From Chrysomallon squamiferum (taxonomy: Eukaryota > Mollusca > Gastropoda > Neomphalida > Peltospiridae), in NCBI GenBank assembly GCA_012295275.1, contig CM022667.1:19930410-19994409 (forward strand): a stretch of 64,000 nt of DNA, in the 5' to 3' direction. The notes under the pieces were generated by a model. It did no database searches, was not told the origin of the DNA, and saw nothing but the letters and a program-made list of their open reading frames with translations. Shown here piece by piece: positions 22,701 to 29,854 of the stretch. Within the stretch, counting starts at the first letter, position 1. Every line of letters begins with the position of its first letter. The translations under genes and the position numbers were made by a program.

Positions 22701-23689
22701 TATGATAGAGACTGAGAGAAAGTGTTTGTTGATGGTTAGTTCTGTTTGTGAATATGCATTAAGTTTTTATTTGACAGTGATTATTTACTTGTTAGGTACA
22801 TCTGCCCCCAGCCATGATGAACAGTGGAATTCCCCCAGTCTTCTCCAGCACCGCCCACTACATTGAGTTCATCCTGCAGACCGAACTGCCACTCGTAGCA
22901 TCAGCTTTCAAAATGTCTGGATACACTCCAGCCCAGGTTTCAGTCATAATCATACATTATTTAACAAACCTCTGATTTGTACATTATTAATAAAAAAAAT
23001 ACACTATCATTCTTCAGTAATCAAACAGATAAAGTATTAAATTGCATTGTTATCAGTGATATTTATAATGAATTTTTATTAAACTATTTATTGTTCAATT
23101 TTTCAATGATGCATATTTCAGATCTGTGTGCACTGGCTGAAGCAGTGTTTCTGGAACTTTCTAGACTGGATTGACATTTGTCACTACATCTGTACATGTG
23201 TTATTCTGGGTGTGGACTACCAGGTGTACACGTGTGTCGCCATCCTCCATCACCTGCAGCAGGACATCCTCAGACACATGCAGTCTCAGGACCTCATCAT
23301 CTTCCTGAAGGTTTGTTCAAACTTGATCAGTGTTTATTTCTGCAGCAGTCAAATTAAACATGTAGCTAAACTAAGTTTGCTATGAACTTGAAATGGTTAT
23401 CATTAAGTCTTTGTTAAACAATTGTTAGTTAAATAATTTCTTGTTTTGTAGATGGTTAAAATAATTAATTCAACTGTATTGAAACTTTACACACAGTTGT
23501 TTTAAATAATAAATGACATTGCTTTACTCTTGAACAGTTTAAATAATATTTTTGTTATAATGTTGTTTTTTTCAGGAGGAAACCATATCAAAGTTTCATG
23601 TTGCAGATTATCTGGAGTACATGAAACAACTTGAAACAAAGTACAGGACAGTTGTGTTACCTGACATGCTGAATATCACCAAACCCTGA
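983..23689 (+). CDS. TBC1D32: TBC1D32 / protein broad-minded orthologue (whole gene, 33 coding exons)
   Basis: Spliced gene assembled by hand from GT..AG exons whose phases agree throughout; the exons sum to 3,900 nt, i.e. about 1,299 residues plus stop, close to the roughly 1,250 residues of vertebrate TBC1D32. The N-terminal half is a helical, leucine-rich scaffold. Residues about 1058-1290 form the TBC (Rab-GAP fold) domain, with recognisable stretches such as [32 protein letters not shown] and [18 protein letters not shown] see no IxxDxxR arginine-finger motif, in line with the family's presumed lack of GAP activity. In vertebrates the protein acts with CDK20/CCRK in ciliary assembly and Hedgehog signalling. 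ATG 983 is chosen because it opens the first recognisable conserved block; an acceptor-like TTCTTCAG ends at 941, so an upstream noncoding exon is likely. Identification is from remembered family features, not a search. Confidence 0.9.
1500..1658 (+). CDS. TBC1D32: TBC1D32 coding exon 2
   Basis: Acceptor TTTTAAAG, then TATGAATTT completes [17 protein letters not shown]. Residues about 52-105. Donor CA|GTGAGA, phase 2. The downstream intron (1659-2237) is largely occupied by a tandem array of copies of the next acceptor. Confidence 0.88.
1893..2237 (+). repeat. 53-bp tandem array carrying copies of the exon 3 acceptor
   Basis: TTTCAG-A junctions recur at an exact 53-bp spacing, with the AG ending at 1919, 1972, 2025, 2078, 2131, 2184 and 2237; the last is the functional exon 3 acceptor. 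Each unit holds the pyrimidine tract, acceptor and about 35 nt of exon-like sequence. Copies alternate between GGTAAGC/AGTAAGC and GATAACC after the shared TTTAGA, so the array is built of 106-bp dimers. Confidence 0.95.
2238..2421 (+). CDS. TBC1D32: TBC1D32 coding exon 3
   Basis: Residues 105-166, including [18 protein letters not shown] and ending in CDSMFAQ. The acceptor is the last of seven tandem copies. The chosen donor CAG|GTGATT gives phase 0. A second in-frame donor GAG|GTATCT at 2391/2392 would shorten the exon by 30 nt without changing phase. The following intron (2422-3879) is AT-rich and contains a palindrome at 3293-3365. Confidence 0.88.
3293..3365. repeat. Imperfect palindrome around (TA)n
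   Basis: Left arm GTTTATGAAAGTAAAA and right arm TTTTACTTTCATATTCATAAAC are reverse complements apart from a 5-nt insertion, and they flank an ATTATATATATATAAT core. It could form a hairpin in DNA or pre-mRNA. It may be a tiny MITE relic, but no target duplication is clear. Confidence 0.6.
3880..3954 (+). CDS. TBC1D32: TBC1D32 coding exon 4
   Basis: 75 nt, phase 0 on both sides, encoding residues 167-191 with [18 protein letters not shown]. Acceptor TTTTATTAG, donor TCT|GTAAGT. The intron that follows contains the (GT)n tract 4066-4108. Confidence 0.88.
4066..4108. repeat. (GT)n microsatellite
   Basis: About 20 uninterrupted GT units within the intron after TBC1D32 exon 4. Confidence 0.97.
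4257..4382 (+). CDS. TBC1D32: TBC1D32 coding exon 5
   Basis: 42 codons, phase 0 both sides, residues 192-233, helical [17 protein letters not shown] followed by [20 protein letters not shown]. Acceptor TTTTTCAG, donor TCT|GTGAGT. The following intron is unremarkable. Confidence 0.9.
4823..4898 (+). CDS. TBC1D32: TBC1D32 coding exon 6
   Basis: Residues 234-258 ([20 protein letters not shown]), armadillo-like helical character. Donor CTCA|GTGAGT, phase 1. Joins exon 7 to read YTLL-TDFLANKF. Confidence 0.9.
5111..5214 (+). CDS. TBC1D32: TBC1D32 coding exon 7
   Basis: Residues 259-293, [19 protein letters not shown] then a [12 protein letters not shown] tail. Acceptor ATTTCAG, donor GCA|GTAAGT, phase 0. 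The following intron (5215-5704) has no recognised feature. Confidence 0.9.
5705..5766 (+). CDS. TBC1D32: TBC1D32 coding exon 8
   Basis: 62 nt, residues 294-314, [20 protein letters not shown]. Donor CAG|GTTAGT, phase 2, completing the arginine codon with exon 9. Confidence 0.9.
5901..6008. repeat. (AAT/AGT/AAC)n trinucleotide tract
   Basis: Interrupted AAT and AGT repeats ending in CAA repeats, within the intron before exon 9. The long Y-rich reading frame on the other strand is just this repeat. Confidence 0.95.
6051..6192 (+). CDS. TBC1D32: TBC1D32 coding exon 9
   Basis: Residues 314-361. [17 protein letters not shown] is followed by a proline-rich turn and [20 protein letters not shown], a highly conserved-looking block. 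Acceptor GATTGTAG, donor ATG|GTAATT, phase 0. The following intron includes an (AAT)n run near 6508-6548. Confidence 0.92.
6734..6790 (+). CDS. TBC1D32: TBC1D32 coding exon 10
   Basis: 19 codons, phase 0 both sides, [19 protein letters not shown]. Acceptor TCCTTCAG, donor ATT|GTAAGT. The intron to 7385 holds degenerate, roughly 60-bp AT-rich repeats (TTTACTGAGAAATAA-type words, about 6890-7370). Confidence 0.88.
7386..7488 (+). CDS. TBC1D32: TBC1D32 coding exon 11
   Basis: Residues 381-415, [19 protein letters not shown] then [12 protein letters not shown]. Acceptor AATTTAAG is weak, preceded by AT-rich degenerate repeats. Donor TTAG|GTGAGA, phase 1. Next intron contains (AC)n. Confidence 0.88.
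7661..7709. repeat. (AC)n microsatellite
   Basis: About 24 AC units in the intron between TBC1D32 exons 11 and 12. Confidence 0.97.
7852..7995 (+). CDS. TBC1D32: TBC1D32 coding exon 12
   Basis: Residues 415-462, [20 protein letters not shown] and [19 protein letters not shown]. Acceptor ATTTTTAG, donor AAAG|GTAAAT, phase 1. The next intron carries a TIR element at 8083-8451. Confidence 0.92.
8083..8451. mobile_element. Non-autonomous TIR element (MITE-like), 369 bp
   Basis: The left end CAGTGAAACTGTGGGTTAC matches the inverted right end, which reads CAGCAGAACCTCGGGTTAC on the minus strand, at 14 of 19 positions. The interior repeatedly contains GTTCGTAA and AATCCGTTCCAG words typical of small DNA transposons bearing CAGTGGAACCTCGG-type ends in many animal genomes. 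The left flank is TA, the right flank CA, so a TA target duplication is possible but decayed. There is no transposase reading frame; the 66-codon frame on the minus strand is incidental. Confidence 0.7.
8565..8654 (+). CDS. TBC1D32: TBC1D32 coding exon 13
   Basis: 90 nt, phase 1 to 1, residues 463-492, [20 protein letters not shown] then [10 protein letters not shown]. Acceptor TGTTTCAG, donor CAA|GTAAGT. As a symmetric exon it could be skipped without a frameshift. Confidence 0.9.
9064..9262 (+). repeat. ~50-bp tandem repeats in the intron before exon 14
   Basis: Four to five copies of a unit containing GCTGTGTTTGACTAGGTATT and TTATTTGTAATATTTTAAA lie immediately upstream of the 67-bp array. 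They share the TGTGTTTG-TGTATTTT words with it and may be its diverged relatives. Confidence 0.85.
9263..9620 (+). repeat. 67-bp tandem array carrying copies of the exon 14 acceptor and exon start
   Basis: TTCAG junctions recur at an exact 67-bp spacing (AG ending at 9285, 9352, 9419, 9486, 9553, 9620); only the last is used here. Every unit repeats the pyrimidine-rich intron end, the acceptor and about 35 nt of the exon encoding [10 protein letters not shown]. The first four copies have CAGGTATG and the last two CAGATATG, so the exon-side sequence has drifted. Confidence 0.96.
9621..9766 (+). CDS. TBC1D32: TBC1D32 coding exon 14
   Basis: Residues 493-541, [20 protein letters not shown] then [19 protein letters not shown]. 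Only the last repeat copy continues into full coding sequence. Donor ATG|GTAAGT, phase 0. Use of an upstream decoy acceptor would add 67 nt and break the frame. Confidence 0.92.
9987..10114 (+). CDS. TBC1D32: TBC1D32 coding exon 15
   Basis: Residues 542-584, [20 protein letters not shown] then [12 protein letters not shown], a conserved-looking block. Acceptor TTGTCAAG, donor CCAA|GTGAGT, phase 2. Confidence 0.93.
10461..10672 (+). repeat. Degenerate acceptor-like repeats before exon 16
   Basis: TTTTCAGATCCTTA (about 10462), TTTTTCAGATTTTAAA (about 10553), TTTTTCATACCTTAAG (about 10598) and TTTTTCAGATCTTAAG (about 10629) precede the real TTGTTCAGATCTTCGG at 10666. Spacing is irregular and the units diverged, as expected of an old, decayed version of the acceptor arrays at exons 3, 14 and 29. 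Confidence 0.55.
10673..10874 (+). CDS. TBC1D32: TBC1D32 coding exon 16
   Basis: Residues 584-651, including [20 protein letters not shown] and [19 protein letters not shown] and [10 protein letters not shown]. Donor GAA|GTATGT, phase 0. The frame stays open for about 80 further codons beyond the donor, but that extension is AT-rich and lysine/phenylalanine-heavy and does not join the next exon, so it is taken as intron. Confidence 0.92.
11795..11868 (+). CDS. TBC1D32: TBC1D32 coding exon 17
   Basis: 74 nt, low-complexity Ala/Pro/Thr linker ([20 protein letters not shown]). Acceptor TTTTCTAG, donor CAT|GTAAAT, phase 2. The upstream intron (10875-11794) is AT-rich with T-runs only. Confidence 0.82.
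12361..12499 (+). CDS. TBC1D32: TBC1D32 coding exon 18
   Basis: Residues 676-722, [20 protein letters not shown] then [18 protein letters not shown]. Acceptor TTTGCAG, donor CAG|GTGTGC, phase 0. An internal ACAG|GTGACA could serve as an earlier donor, but it would remove conserved-looking residues and change phase. Confidence 0.92.
12769..12856 (+). CDS. TBC1D32: TBC1D32 coding exon 19
   Basis: Residues 723-752, [20 protein letters not shown] then GMAALQNTG. Acceptor AATGCAG, donor ACAG|GTCAGA, phase 1. The following intron (12857-13423) is AT-rich without features. Confidence 0.93.
13424..13542 (+). CDS. TBC1D32: TBC1D32 coding exon 20
   Basis: Residues 752-791, [20 protein letters not shown] then [19 protein letters not shown]. 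Donor AAA|GTAAGA, phase 0. Confidence 0.93.
13572..13735 (+). repeat. Two-copy ~84-bp tandem duplication
   Basis: The block TTTTACAAATAATTAAAAC ... AACATTAAATTATATC ... AATAATAATTTTAAAA occurs twice in direct order with a few substitutions, inside the intron after exon 20. Confidence 0.8.
13838..13957 (+). CDS. TBC1D32: TBC1D32 coding exon 21
   Basis: 40 codons, phase 0 to 0, residues 792-831, [20 protein letters not shown] then [14 protein letters not shown]. Acceptor TATTTCAG, donor GAT|GTGAGA. Symmetric exon. Confidence 0.93.
14369..14457 (+). CDS. TBC1D32: TBC1D32 coding exon 22
   Basis: Residues 832-861, [20 protein letters not shown] then YEQSHVFGL. Donor TGAG|GTAATT, phase 2. Confidence 0.93.
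14705..14812 (+). CDS. TBC1D32: TBC1D32 coding exon 23
   Basis: Residues 861-897, [20 protein letters not shown] then [15 protein letters not shown]. Donor GACGG|GTTAGA, phase 2. A 2.7-kb tandem array begins about 12 nt past this donor. Confidence 0.92.
14825..17572 (+). repeat. Giant 44-bp minisatellite array (~62 copies) in the intron after exon 23
   Basis: Unit: TTCACATACCACAAGTAGCG then TTAACTCTTGTTACAGTTAAATAC. Variants include TTACATTT for TTACAGTT and a one-base-longer TTAACCTCTTG, arranged in partly repeating patterns that suggest higher-order duplication. Most units carry TTAAC + TCTTGTTACAG, which resembles a branch point, pyrimidine tract and 3' splice site. It fills nearly the whole 3-kb intron, leaving about 230 bp of ordinary sequence before exon 24. 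Confidence 0.98.
17806..17917 (+). CDS. TBC1D32: TBC1D32 coding exon 24
   Basis: Residues 897-934, [20 protein letters not shown] then [15 protein letters not shown]. Acceptor ACTTTCAG, donor GAG|GTAAGT, phase 0. The matching phase confirms that exon 23 splices over the giant array. Confidence 0.93.
18117..18213 (+). CDS. TBC1D32: TBC1D32 coding exon 25
   Basis: Residues 935-967, [20 protein letters not shown] then [12 protein letters not shown]. Acceptor CTTATAG, donor CAAG|GTAAAG, phase 1. The next certain exon is 2.3 kb away; the intervening sequence contains a possible microexon (18744-18773), a hAT-like element and two orphan open segments. Confidence 0.92.
18744..18773 (+). CDS. TBC1D32: Possible 30-nt optional microexon between exons 25 and 26
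   Basis: A strong acceptor TTTGTTTCAG precedes 30 nt that read [10 protein letters not shown] when spliced phase 1 to 1, followed by GTTTGT, a moderate donor. Inclusion would give [22 protein letters not shown] and keep the frame. Without transcript data it may equally be unused intron sequence. Confidence 0.35.
18851..19107. mobile_element. hAT-like short TIR element, 257 bp
   Basis: The left end CAGGGGTCTCAA and the inverted right end CAGGAGTCTCAA match at 11 of 12 bases. The right end continues on the minus strand as ACACATGGCCTGCAATCATC, a style common to hAT-family termini. The 8-bp flanks (CACTGCAG and TTCAATAG) do not match, so target duplications are lost or the ends are misplaced. 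No transposase is encoded. The GC content is visibly higher than in the surrounding intron. Confidence 0.5.
19157..19315 (+). other. Orphan open segment of 52 codons after an acceptor-like site
   Basis: Following ATTTCAG at 19149-19155, one frame is open for 52 codons to a TAA and has a protein-like composition ([19 protein letters not shown], then [15 protein letters not shown]). It would need phase 2 entry, whereas exon 25 exits in phase 1, so it cannot be a simple alternative last exon of TBC1D32. I do not recognise it. Confidence 0.2.
20552..20671 (+). CDS. TBC1D32: TBC1D32 coding exon 26
   Basis: Residues 967-1007, [20 protein letters not shown] then [18 protein letters not shown]. Acceptor ATTTCAG, donor ATAT|GTGAGT, phase 1. 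Intron 25 (18214-20551) upstream also contains AT-rich filler with no other recognised feature. Confidence 0.92.
21105..21188 (+). CDS. TBC1D32: TBC1D32 coding exon 27
   Basis: 84 nt, phase 1 to 1, residues 1007-1035, [20 protein letters not shown] then FPLLEFS. Acceptor GTTTTTCAGTACTTCAGC. A near-copy, GTTTTCAGTACTTTAGC, sits 293 nt upstream (ending near 20820) and resembles an old duplicate acceptor. Donor TCAG|GTTAGA. Confidence 0.9.
21487..21556 (+). CDS. TBC1D32: TBC1D32 coding exon 28
   Basis: Residues 1035-1058, [20 protein letters not shown] then VAVR. Acceptor TTCTTCTAG, donor TCAG|GTGAGT, phase 2. Confidence 0.92.
21637..22035 (+). repeat. 46-bp tandem array carrying copies of the exon 29 acceptor and exon start
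   Basis: TTTTAG|GT junctions end at 21670, 21716, 21762, 21808, 21854, 21898, 21944, 21989 and 22035 (spacing 44-46 bp). The ninth is the real acceptor. Each unit repeats the T-rich tract, the acceptor and the first 19-20 nt of exon 29 (GTATGGGATTCATCTGAAG), followed by GTTGTAAG, itself donor-like. Confidence 0.96.
22036..22163 (+). CDS. TBC1D32: TBC1D32 coding exon 29 (start of TBC-fold region)
   Basis: Residues 1058-1101, [20 protein letters not shown] then [17 protein letters not shown]. The acceptor is the last of nine tandem copies. Donor CTTC|GTATCC is non-optimal, phase 1. Confidence 0.88.
22518..22672 (+). CDS. TBC1D32: TBC1D32 coding exon 30 (TBC domain)
   Basis: Residues 1101-1152, [20 protein letters not shown] then [20 protein letters not shown]. 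The acceptor is TCTTAG ending at 22517; the alternative AACAG eight bases upstream would place an in-frame stop, so the downstream AG is chosen. Donor TCT|GTGAGT, phase 0. Confidence 0.92.
22796..22936 (+). CDS. TBC1D32: TBC1D32 coding exon 31 (TBC domain)
   Basis: 47 codons, phase 0 to 0, residues 1153-1199, [20 protein letters not shown] then [20 protein letters not shown]. Acceptor TTGTTAG, donor CAG|GTTTCA. Confidence 0.94.
23122..23310 (+). CDS. TBC1D32: TBC1D32 coding exon 32 (TBC domain)
   Basis: 63 codons, phase 0 to 0, residues 1200-1262: [40 protein letters not shown] and QDLIIFLK. This is the most diagnostic TBC-family block in the gene. Acceptor TATTTCAG, donor AAG|GTTTGT. Confidence 0.96.
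23576..23689 (+). CDS. TBC1D32: TBC1D32 last coding exon 33 with stop
   Basis: Residues 1263-1299 then [23 protein letters not shown] then [15 protein letters not shown]. Acceptor TTTTTCAG. The C-terminus ends soon after the TBC fold, as in the family. Confidence 0.95.
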   Translation, partial: EETISKFHVADYLEYMKQLETKYRTVVLPDMLNITKP

Positions 23690-23834
23690 ACTAGAGATTA
23701 ACTTTGTGTGTGACTCTGTGATAAAATTAAAAACTGAACATAACAGATCTGTCTTACCTCACTTGTTCAGGATTAACACAACCATAACCTTCACCATTTA
23801 CAGAGTAAACAATCAAAAGTAAGACAGTATGTAC

Positions 23835-23840
23835 AATAAA
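23835..23840 (+). terminator. Candidate poly(A) signal of TBC1D32
   Basis: First AATAAA after the TGA, about 145 nt downstream, in GTACAATAAACTGG. Further downstream candidates exist in this AT-rich DNA, so the cleavage site is uncertain. Confidence 0.4.
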
Positions 23841-23919
23841 CTGGATAAAGACTGACCATAACAGATAAATAACATACAACTGATTTGTGGTTAAGAGCTA
23901 AAATCAAAAACAAGATATC

Positions 23920-23953
<34 letters not shown>

Positions 23954-26670
23954 AACCTGTACATATATATATTGCTTTTAATTTATATAATTAAGTAGAC
24001 ATTTTCTTATGTTGAAAATGAACATTTATATTTATTTTGGCATCATATTGTAATTATCACTCAGAATATGTTAAAAAAATACTTCAAAACTGCTATACGT
24101 AAAATTTTAAATTGTTTTTAGTTGTGATGAATTTCCTTTTCCATGTCATGCATTTAGAGTTATTACAGATATTCCAAACATCAGGTTATAATCAATGAAC
24201 TGAAAATGGGGACATTTCATGTCAAATCATCAAATGGTTTAATCCCAATGTCTCTTTATAATTTTAGCATTTTAGTATAGTGTGTGTGGTAATTTTGGAA
24301 GACAGATAGGACTATTAGAGAATTTGGAGCTACAAACAACTTAGTTTAAAAATTTGTGACATAAGCAGGGTTGACTAGGACATTATGATGAAAATGAGTA
24401 AAATTTTGACAGAACTGAAAAAAAGACATGATTAGTTTTTATGAAAGAAGAAAATGAACTTGTCCAGGAATGAAAGATTCTGTGAGTATTCTTAATAAGG
24501 AAAGTTGAAAGGTTCAAGATCTAAAGTGACTTATCTTATCAAAACTTAAGGACTTTCATTCTTCTTGGAAAGAAGGGATATTCTTCATTCATCTGAAATG
24601 GATCATCAGGAAATCATTTTGTTTGTCTGTAAATTTCACCAGCATTTGCATAGTCAGTGATGTGAAAGAAATTCAGCATTAACAGTGTATACATTACAGC
24701 AAGTAGTCTCAACTACCCAGTGAATGAATTCATGGAAATAAATTCCACTACTTCACTGAAAAAACCTGCAGCACTTCAGACTACCATATTACTGTCATGC
24801 ATCCCCATCAACCATCTAAACCATTTCACTGGCATAAAGACAAGGACAGATATTAGATTGACATAAAGAGCATCTTTTGCCTCATCAACACATCATTTCT
24901 TGTGATTTCCACCTGAATGTACAGCATCATTGAGCACAACACTGCTAAAATGTCTGGACTATGCAAAATGTAGAAACAGTGAGACTGTGAGTGATTAAAT
25001 TTAGTCTCTGTAAATGAATGAATTATGTTAAATATTAAAAGTTCCTTTTCAGTAATACTGCCACTGGCCACCTTTGTCTCGTAATTTGTGGTGATGACCT
25101 ATCTATGGCAGACAACCAGCAACGTTAGTCCCAACATCTGTCCGAGCTTTTATTCAACTGAGAATACTCAGGCTGTTCCAACTAAAGTAAATAATTTCAC
25201 AGTTCCTTAAATTATTTTTGGGGTTTTGTTGATTTCATTATTTAGTTTGTTTATTATGTTTATTATTATTATTATTATTATTATTATTTACATTATTGTA
25301 CAAGAAATAATTGTTATAATAAAAGGCAAATGCACCGTTAAAAGATTTTTATTTCATTATATTATTAAACAGCCACATAACTAGTAACCACAGCAGGATC
25401 CAGCAAGATTTATTTTAAAATAATGTAATTAATTTACTGTTCTGGCAGGAGCTGGAGTGACATTAGAAAAACAGAGTTTGTAAGTGTTTTGTTGTGATGT
25501 CACAGTTTCATTTGAATTGAAATTGTTTTCTGACTGGAACTATATTTTCCTTGATTTATCAGCCCACACACACATTTCTCTCAATATCTGTCTCATTCTG
25601 TGGGTTTGTGCTGTCCTGCCTTTAGAAAAGTAAATGTGTTTTGATTTTCAGACTGAAACGTCCAAGAAACCATCTTGGAAGACACTGATATTCCAGAGAC
25701 AAATCTGTAATAGCAAATTGGATCAGACACTTAAAATGTGTTGAGCACTATACTTGTTTAATGTTAATATTAATTTTTTTTTTTTTTTAAATCTGTTAGT
25801 TTTGGTGCCTAATAACAGCTAATACTTAGACTGTAGAACCATTATAAATAAATAACTGTAAAAGTTTCCTGATATAGTGATGGCATATTATAAATAAAAA
25901 TTTAACACCACTTCCATCAAGAAAACTCAAGTAATGTAAATAAGCTCACAAATCCAAAGTAATTTTTTTTTTTTTTCAGATTCTTTTATTTATTTATTTA
26001 TTATTATTATTATTGTTGTTATTATTATTGTCATGATGCATCCATTAAGATTGTTAATTCATTATGCTATCAAGTAGCCAACCAGCAGCACATGAAAACA
26101 GTTTTGTCAATTATATTTAAATGTTGTTTTAAATAATTATGTTATTATAAATATTTTTACAAGAAATAAGTAAATCTTGTTGAGAAATCATGTCAAGTGT
26201 TTATTTATGTACATAAGTCGTTTTTAGTAAAAAAAAAAAAAAAAAGAAGGAAAATATGATTTGTTAATCCAGCTCTGGTTTCATATGTTCATATGCAATT
26301 TGTTTATGAAGGCTAAGAAAAACAAATGTAATGAAACAAAGCAGACTTAGATATTGCTTGTGGTTTTATTTAGTAATTTTATACACAACTGTATATACAG
26401 ACAATTCAAGTCACAGATATACAAATAAACTTCGTCATCTGAGATCTTGGCAAGGTAGCATATTACAAATAAATATCACCTGCAACAACAGTCCCCTGAA
26501 ATAAAAGTTAACTTAGTTTTAACAAAGTCCTCCTGATATGATCGTTATTAACAGAGGAATGACATAATCAGTAAACAATTAGTAACTTAATTATGATAAT
26601 CACTGCAGAGGTTTTTACATAAAACTAAATCTAATTTTTGATTCCATATGACATAGAATAAAGAAAAGTA

Positions 26671-26671
<1 letters not shown>

Positions 26672-26704
<33 letters not shown>

Positions 26705-26726
26705 GTAATAATAATTATTATTATTT
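26672..26726. repeat. (AAT)n microsatellite
   Basis: Near-perfect AAT/TAA trinucleotide run with one AGT interruption, ending in an ATTATTATT inversion. Confidence 0.95.
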
Positions 26727-29414
26727 AAATGGCATATTCAGAAGAAAGAATAAAAACTTGAAAAAGTCAAGTGCTTAATTAGAAAAATGAAACAATAAAT
26801 ATTTGATCACAGAAATGGTTTGATTTTTTTTTTTTTTTACATTTTTATCATAACTGGTATAAAATGTTTGTAGCTGTCTTTTTAAGTGTCAAAAAATATT
26901 AATGAAAATCTAAACTTTTCAGATTAAATACTATGGAAAAATATCATATTATTTTATCACATTAAAAATCTTTATAAAATTAATATTTTTATTAACGTAG
27001 CTGTAAAAATGTCAGAACATGCAGAGTCATCTTCTTCCTAAATTATACTAATAGTCTCCTTAGAGTTTCACTGATTTTTGTTAAAATCTACTGTTACTAC
27101 TTAAACACTGGTCATAAATTAAAAATTTCTGCAAGCAGTTAACAAGCATACATAATGTTTAAAAGACGATATTTAAGAATTATGTATGTTTCTATAATTA
27201 CTCACTGCATGTATTATGTTTTAAAAATACTGTTTTATTCTTACTGACCCAAATTTCTTTATTTTATTACTTTATCACTTTATTTTAGAATAAAATTTAA
27301 TTTAATTTTTGTTAATGATTCTTTTGAGATCTGAAAAAGACAATGCATATCTATGGTGTCCACGCTAAATATAAAATTCTAAAAAGTACTTTTTGTTTTT
27401 ATATAATCTGATTCGTTATTTCTAGATCCCTTTTATCTCAAATTTCACAACATTCTAAAAATACATAAATTCTGAATGTCTTGGGAAGAGTTTAATTATA
27501 ACACAACAATTATGTCATAGAAGTAGTCAATTCGATGGAAAGGAACCACATAAAACTTTCAGAAAATTAGAAAAGCAGAAATAGAAATTAGCTAAATTAG
27601 TTAATTTATGTGTTGAAAAGAAGAAGTATATTTAAATTTTGATTTCACCTTGTTCGTTAGGTCATAAAAATGACAGAAAAGAAAGAATTGCACTGTAAAG
27701 TTACAAACACTAAATACTTCTCCACAGTTTCATCATTTTGATTATCAGATTTTAAAATTACTACCAAAACATTTAACTAACATTTGCACCCAGCGTAAAC
27801 AATATTTGTACAGATCTAAACACAGTGCAAAACAATATGAGAAGTATTAAGAAAAAAAGTCTATTTTTAAATGAAACATTAGTTAAAATAAAATAACAAT
27901 ATTTGCATTGTGATGTCGTGCAAGAGGTGTTGATAAACAGACTTCAGCCCACAGTTACAACACATCACAAAGCTGTCAGATGTTCTCTATAATATAAATC
28001 TAAATACTCAGATCATTTAAGTAATTTTAACATAAAGCTGAACAGAAGTTTCAAGCTTCAGATTCAAGTAAATACAAATATAATTATAAAATTACTATTT
28101 AAAACAAAGCAGGAGATACAAAATAAAGAAATTATGAGATTTGTTTTTGACATGAAGAATATTCTAAAAATAAGAATATTTATTAAACAGAAATGAAAAC
28201 TATTAGTCCTATCCATTACCTAACTTGAAAACATCTTAACAACGAGCCTAACAAACATTTTCTTTTAACATTACCACCCTTTTCACTCCTTAGTTTCATC
28301 TTTGGAACCCTCTATTCCTTTCCAGCCTTTCATAAAATTTAAATAAAAGTTATTTACAATACACACAGGATGCGACTAACTGAAAAATTAATTATCTTTA
28401 TTGCATCATTAGTATTTACCATTGCGCTATAGGGGTGACATAATACGAGCATTTTCTTTATCCTATCATAATTCACAGAGTTGTTAAAGGTAAACTCAGA
28501 CCAAATGCTGACACGACCTTTTCACCACCAAGGAATGATATTGTATTTGACCAATAAAATTGTGATAAACAGAGATTCTGTTTATAATTCAATCTGTTTC
28601 TACAGTGATCACCACAGATACAGGAAAAATCAGACTTGTTCTGAAAGTATGCAAGAGCTTAACTGAATTTCACTGTGCAGGTATTTCATTAAAACAATGT
28701 AATATAAATTTGGCCATTACAAGAATTCTAAATGAACATTTTTAAAACATTGTCACAAATATTCCATAAAGATATGGTTTTGGCAAGGTTTTACTATGGT
28801 TTTGGAAAAACAGTTCTGGTTCTGATGTTACTGTGTTACTATTATTTCATGGTGACAACATTCTCAATGTCTGAATGTTATCATTAATGCCAATTTTAGT
28901 TGATGGAATCTGCCAAAATATCCATATCTGCTTCAGTTAAATTCCAATATTATGTCTGTTTGTATTTGCTAGTCAAACTGCATTATTATCCTTTATGCAC
29001 TCTTTTCCATTTGCCAATCTGGTCTGAGCTTTCCTTTAATCATTTTTACCAGCACTTAGACTTTAAATCATTTCTCAATGCACCTGATAATTAATTTAAT
29101 TTGTTTTAAAATAAAAATCTTGTTCAACGAACTGAAGCTGCTGTTTCTCACACAGTATTTCACTATCACAAAGTTTAGCAAACCAGTGCTAAATAACAGT
29201 CGTAACTTGTTTTGTTCAGTAAACTAAAATGTTGATGAGTTTATTTACAATGCATGATTATCTCTATACACATTCTAGATATGTTCAGTGTGTATCAGTA
29301 TAGTATTTACACTGTCAACAACTTAATACACGTCATCTGTTTAAATGACCCAAAGTTTTAAATAAAAATTCAGATGGAATCACCAGCTTTAAAAATTCTG
29401 GTTGAAAGACTAAT

Positions 29415-29416
<2 letters not shown>

Positions 29417-29483
<67 letters not shown>
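29417..29483. repeat. (AAT)n microsatellite
   Basis: About 22 perfect AAT units in the intergenic region. Confidence 0.97.
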
Positions 29484-29783
29484 GAGACACAATGCTCAAA
29501 CCTACTAAGACTATGTTGTTTAAAGAGATCAGTGAACTGAAGTTGGAAGAAATAAAGATCATTATTGTTTGTTTTCAGCGACATCATCAGTTAATGTTAC
29601 CCATTCCAGGTTAAAATGTGCTACGGCCATTCTGCTTGCCCAGTTCAGATCTATTAACAAGGCAAACAATATATATATGTAATGTATTAGAAAAATATTA
29701 GCAGTTAATGTATTAAAGGTTATTACTTTCAGATAGAAGTGTAAAGGTATCTAATGTAACATGGTTAGTCTTGGTCTTTGTAG

Positions 29784-29854
29784 GTATCGTGTAGATTTAC
29801 AGCTTAGCGTAGTGGACAAACCAGTGAAAACAGACAACTGTATGATGATTATAG
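29784..29854 (+). other. Orphan exon-like segment
   Basis: 71 nt bounded by TTTGTAG and by ATAG|GTGAGA, open in one frame (RYRVDLQLSVVDKPVKTDNC then MMIIG), with higher GC and codon-like texture than its surroundings. No partner exon was found on the plus strand nearby. It may be a relic or an exon of an unrecognised transcript. Confidence 0.25.

Noticed and set aside
24400-25150. Less AT-rich intergenic stretch suspected to be a decayed transposon
   Set aside because: No terminal repeats, no long frame and no recognisable motif on either strand.
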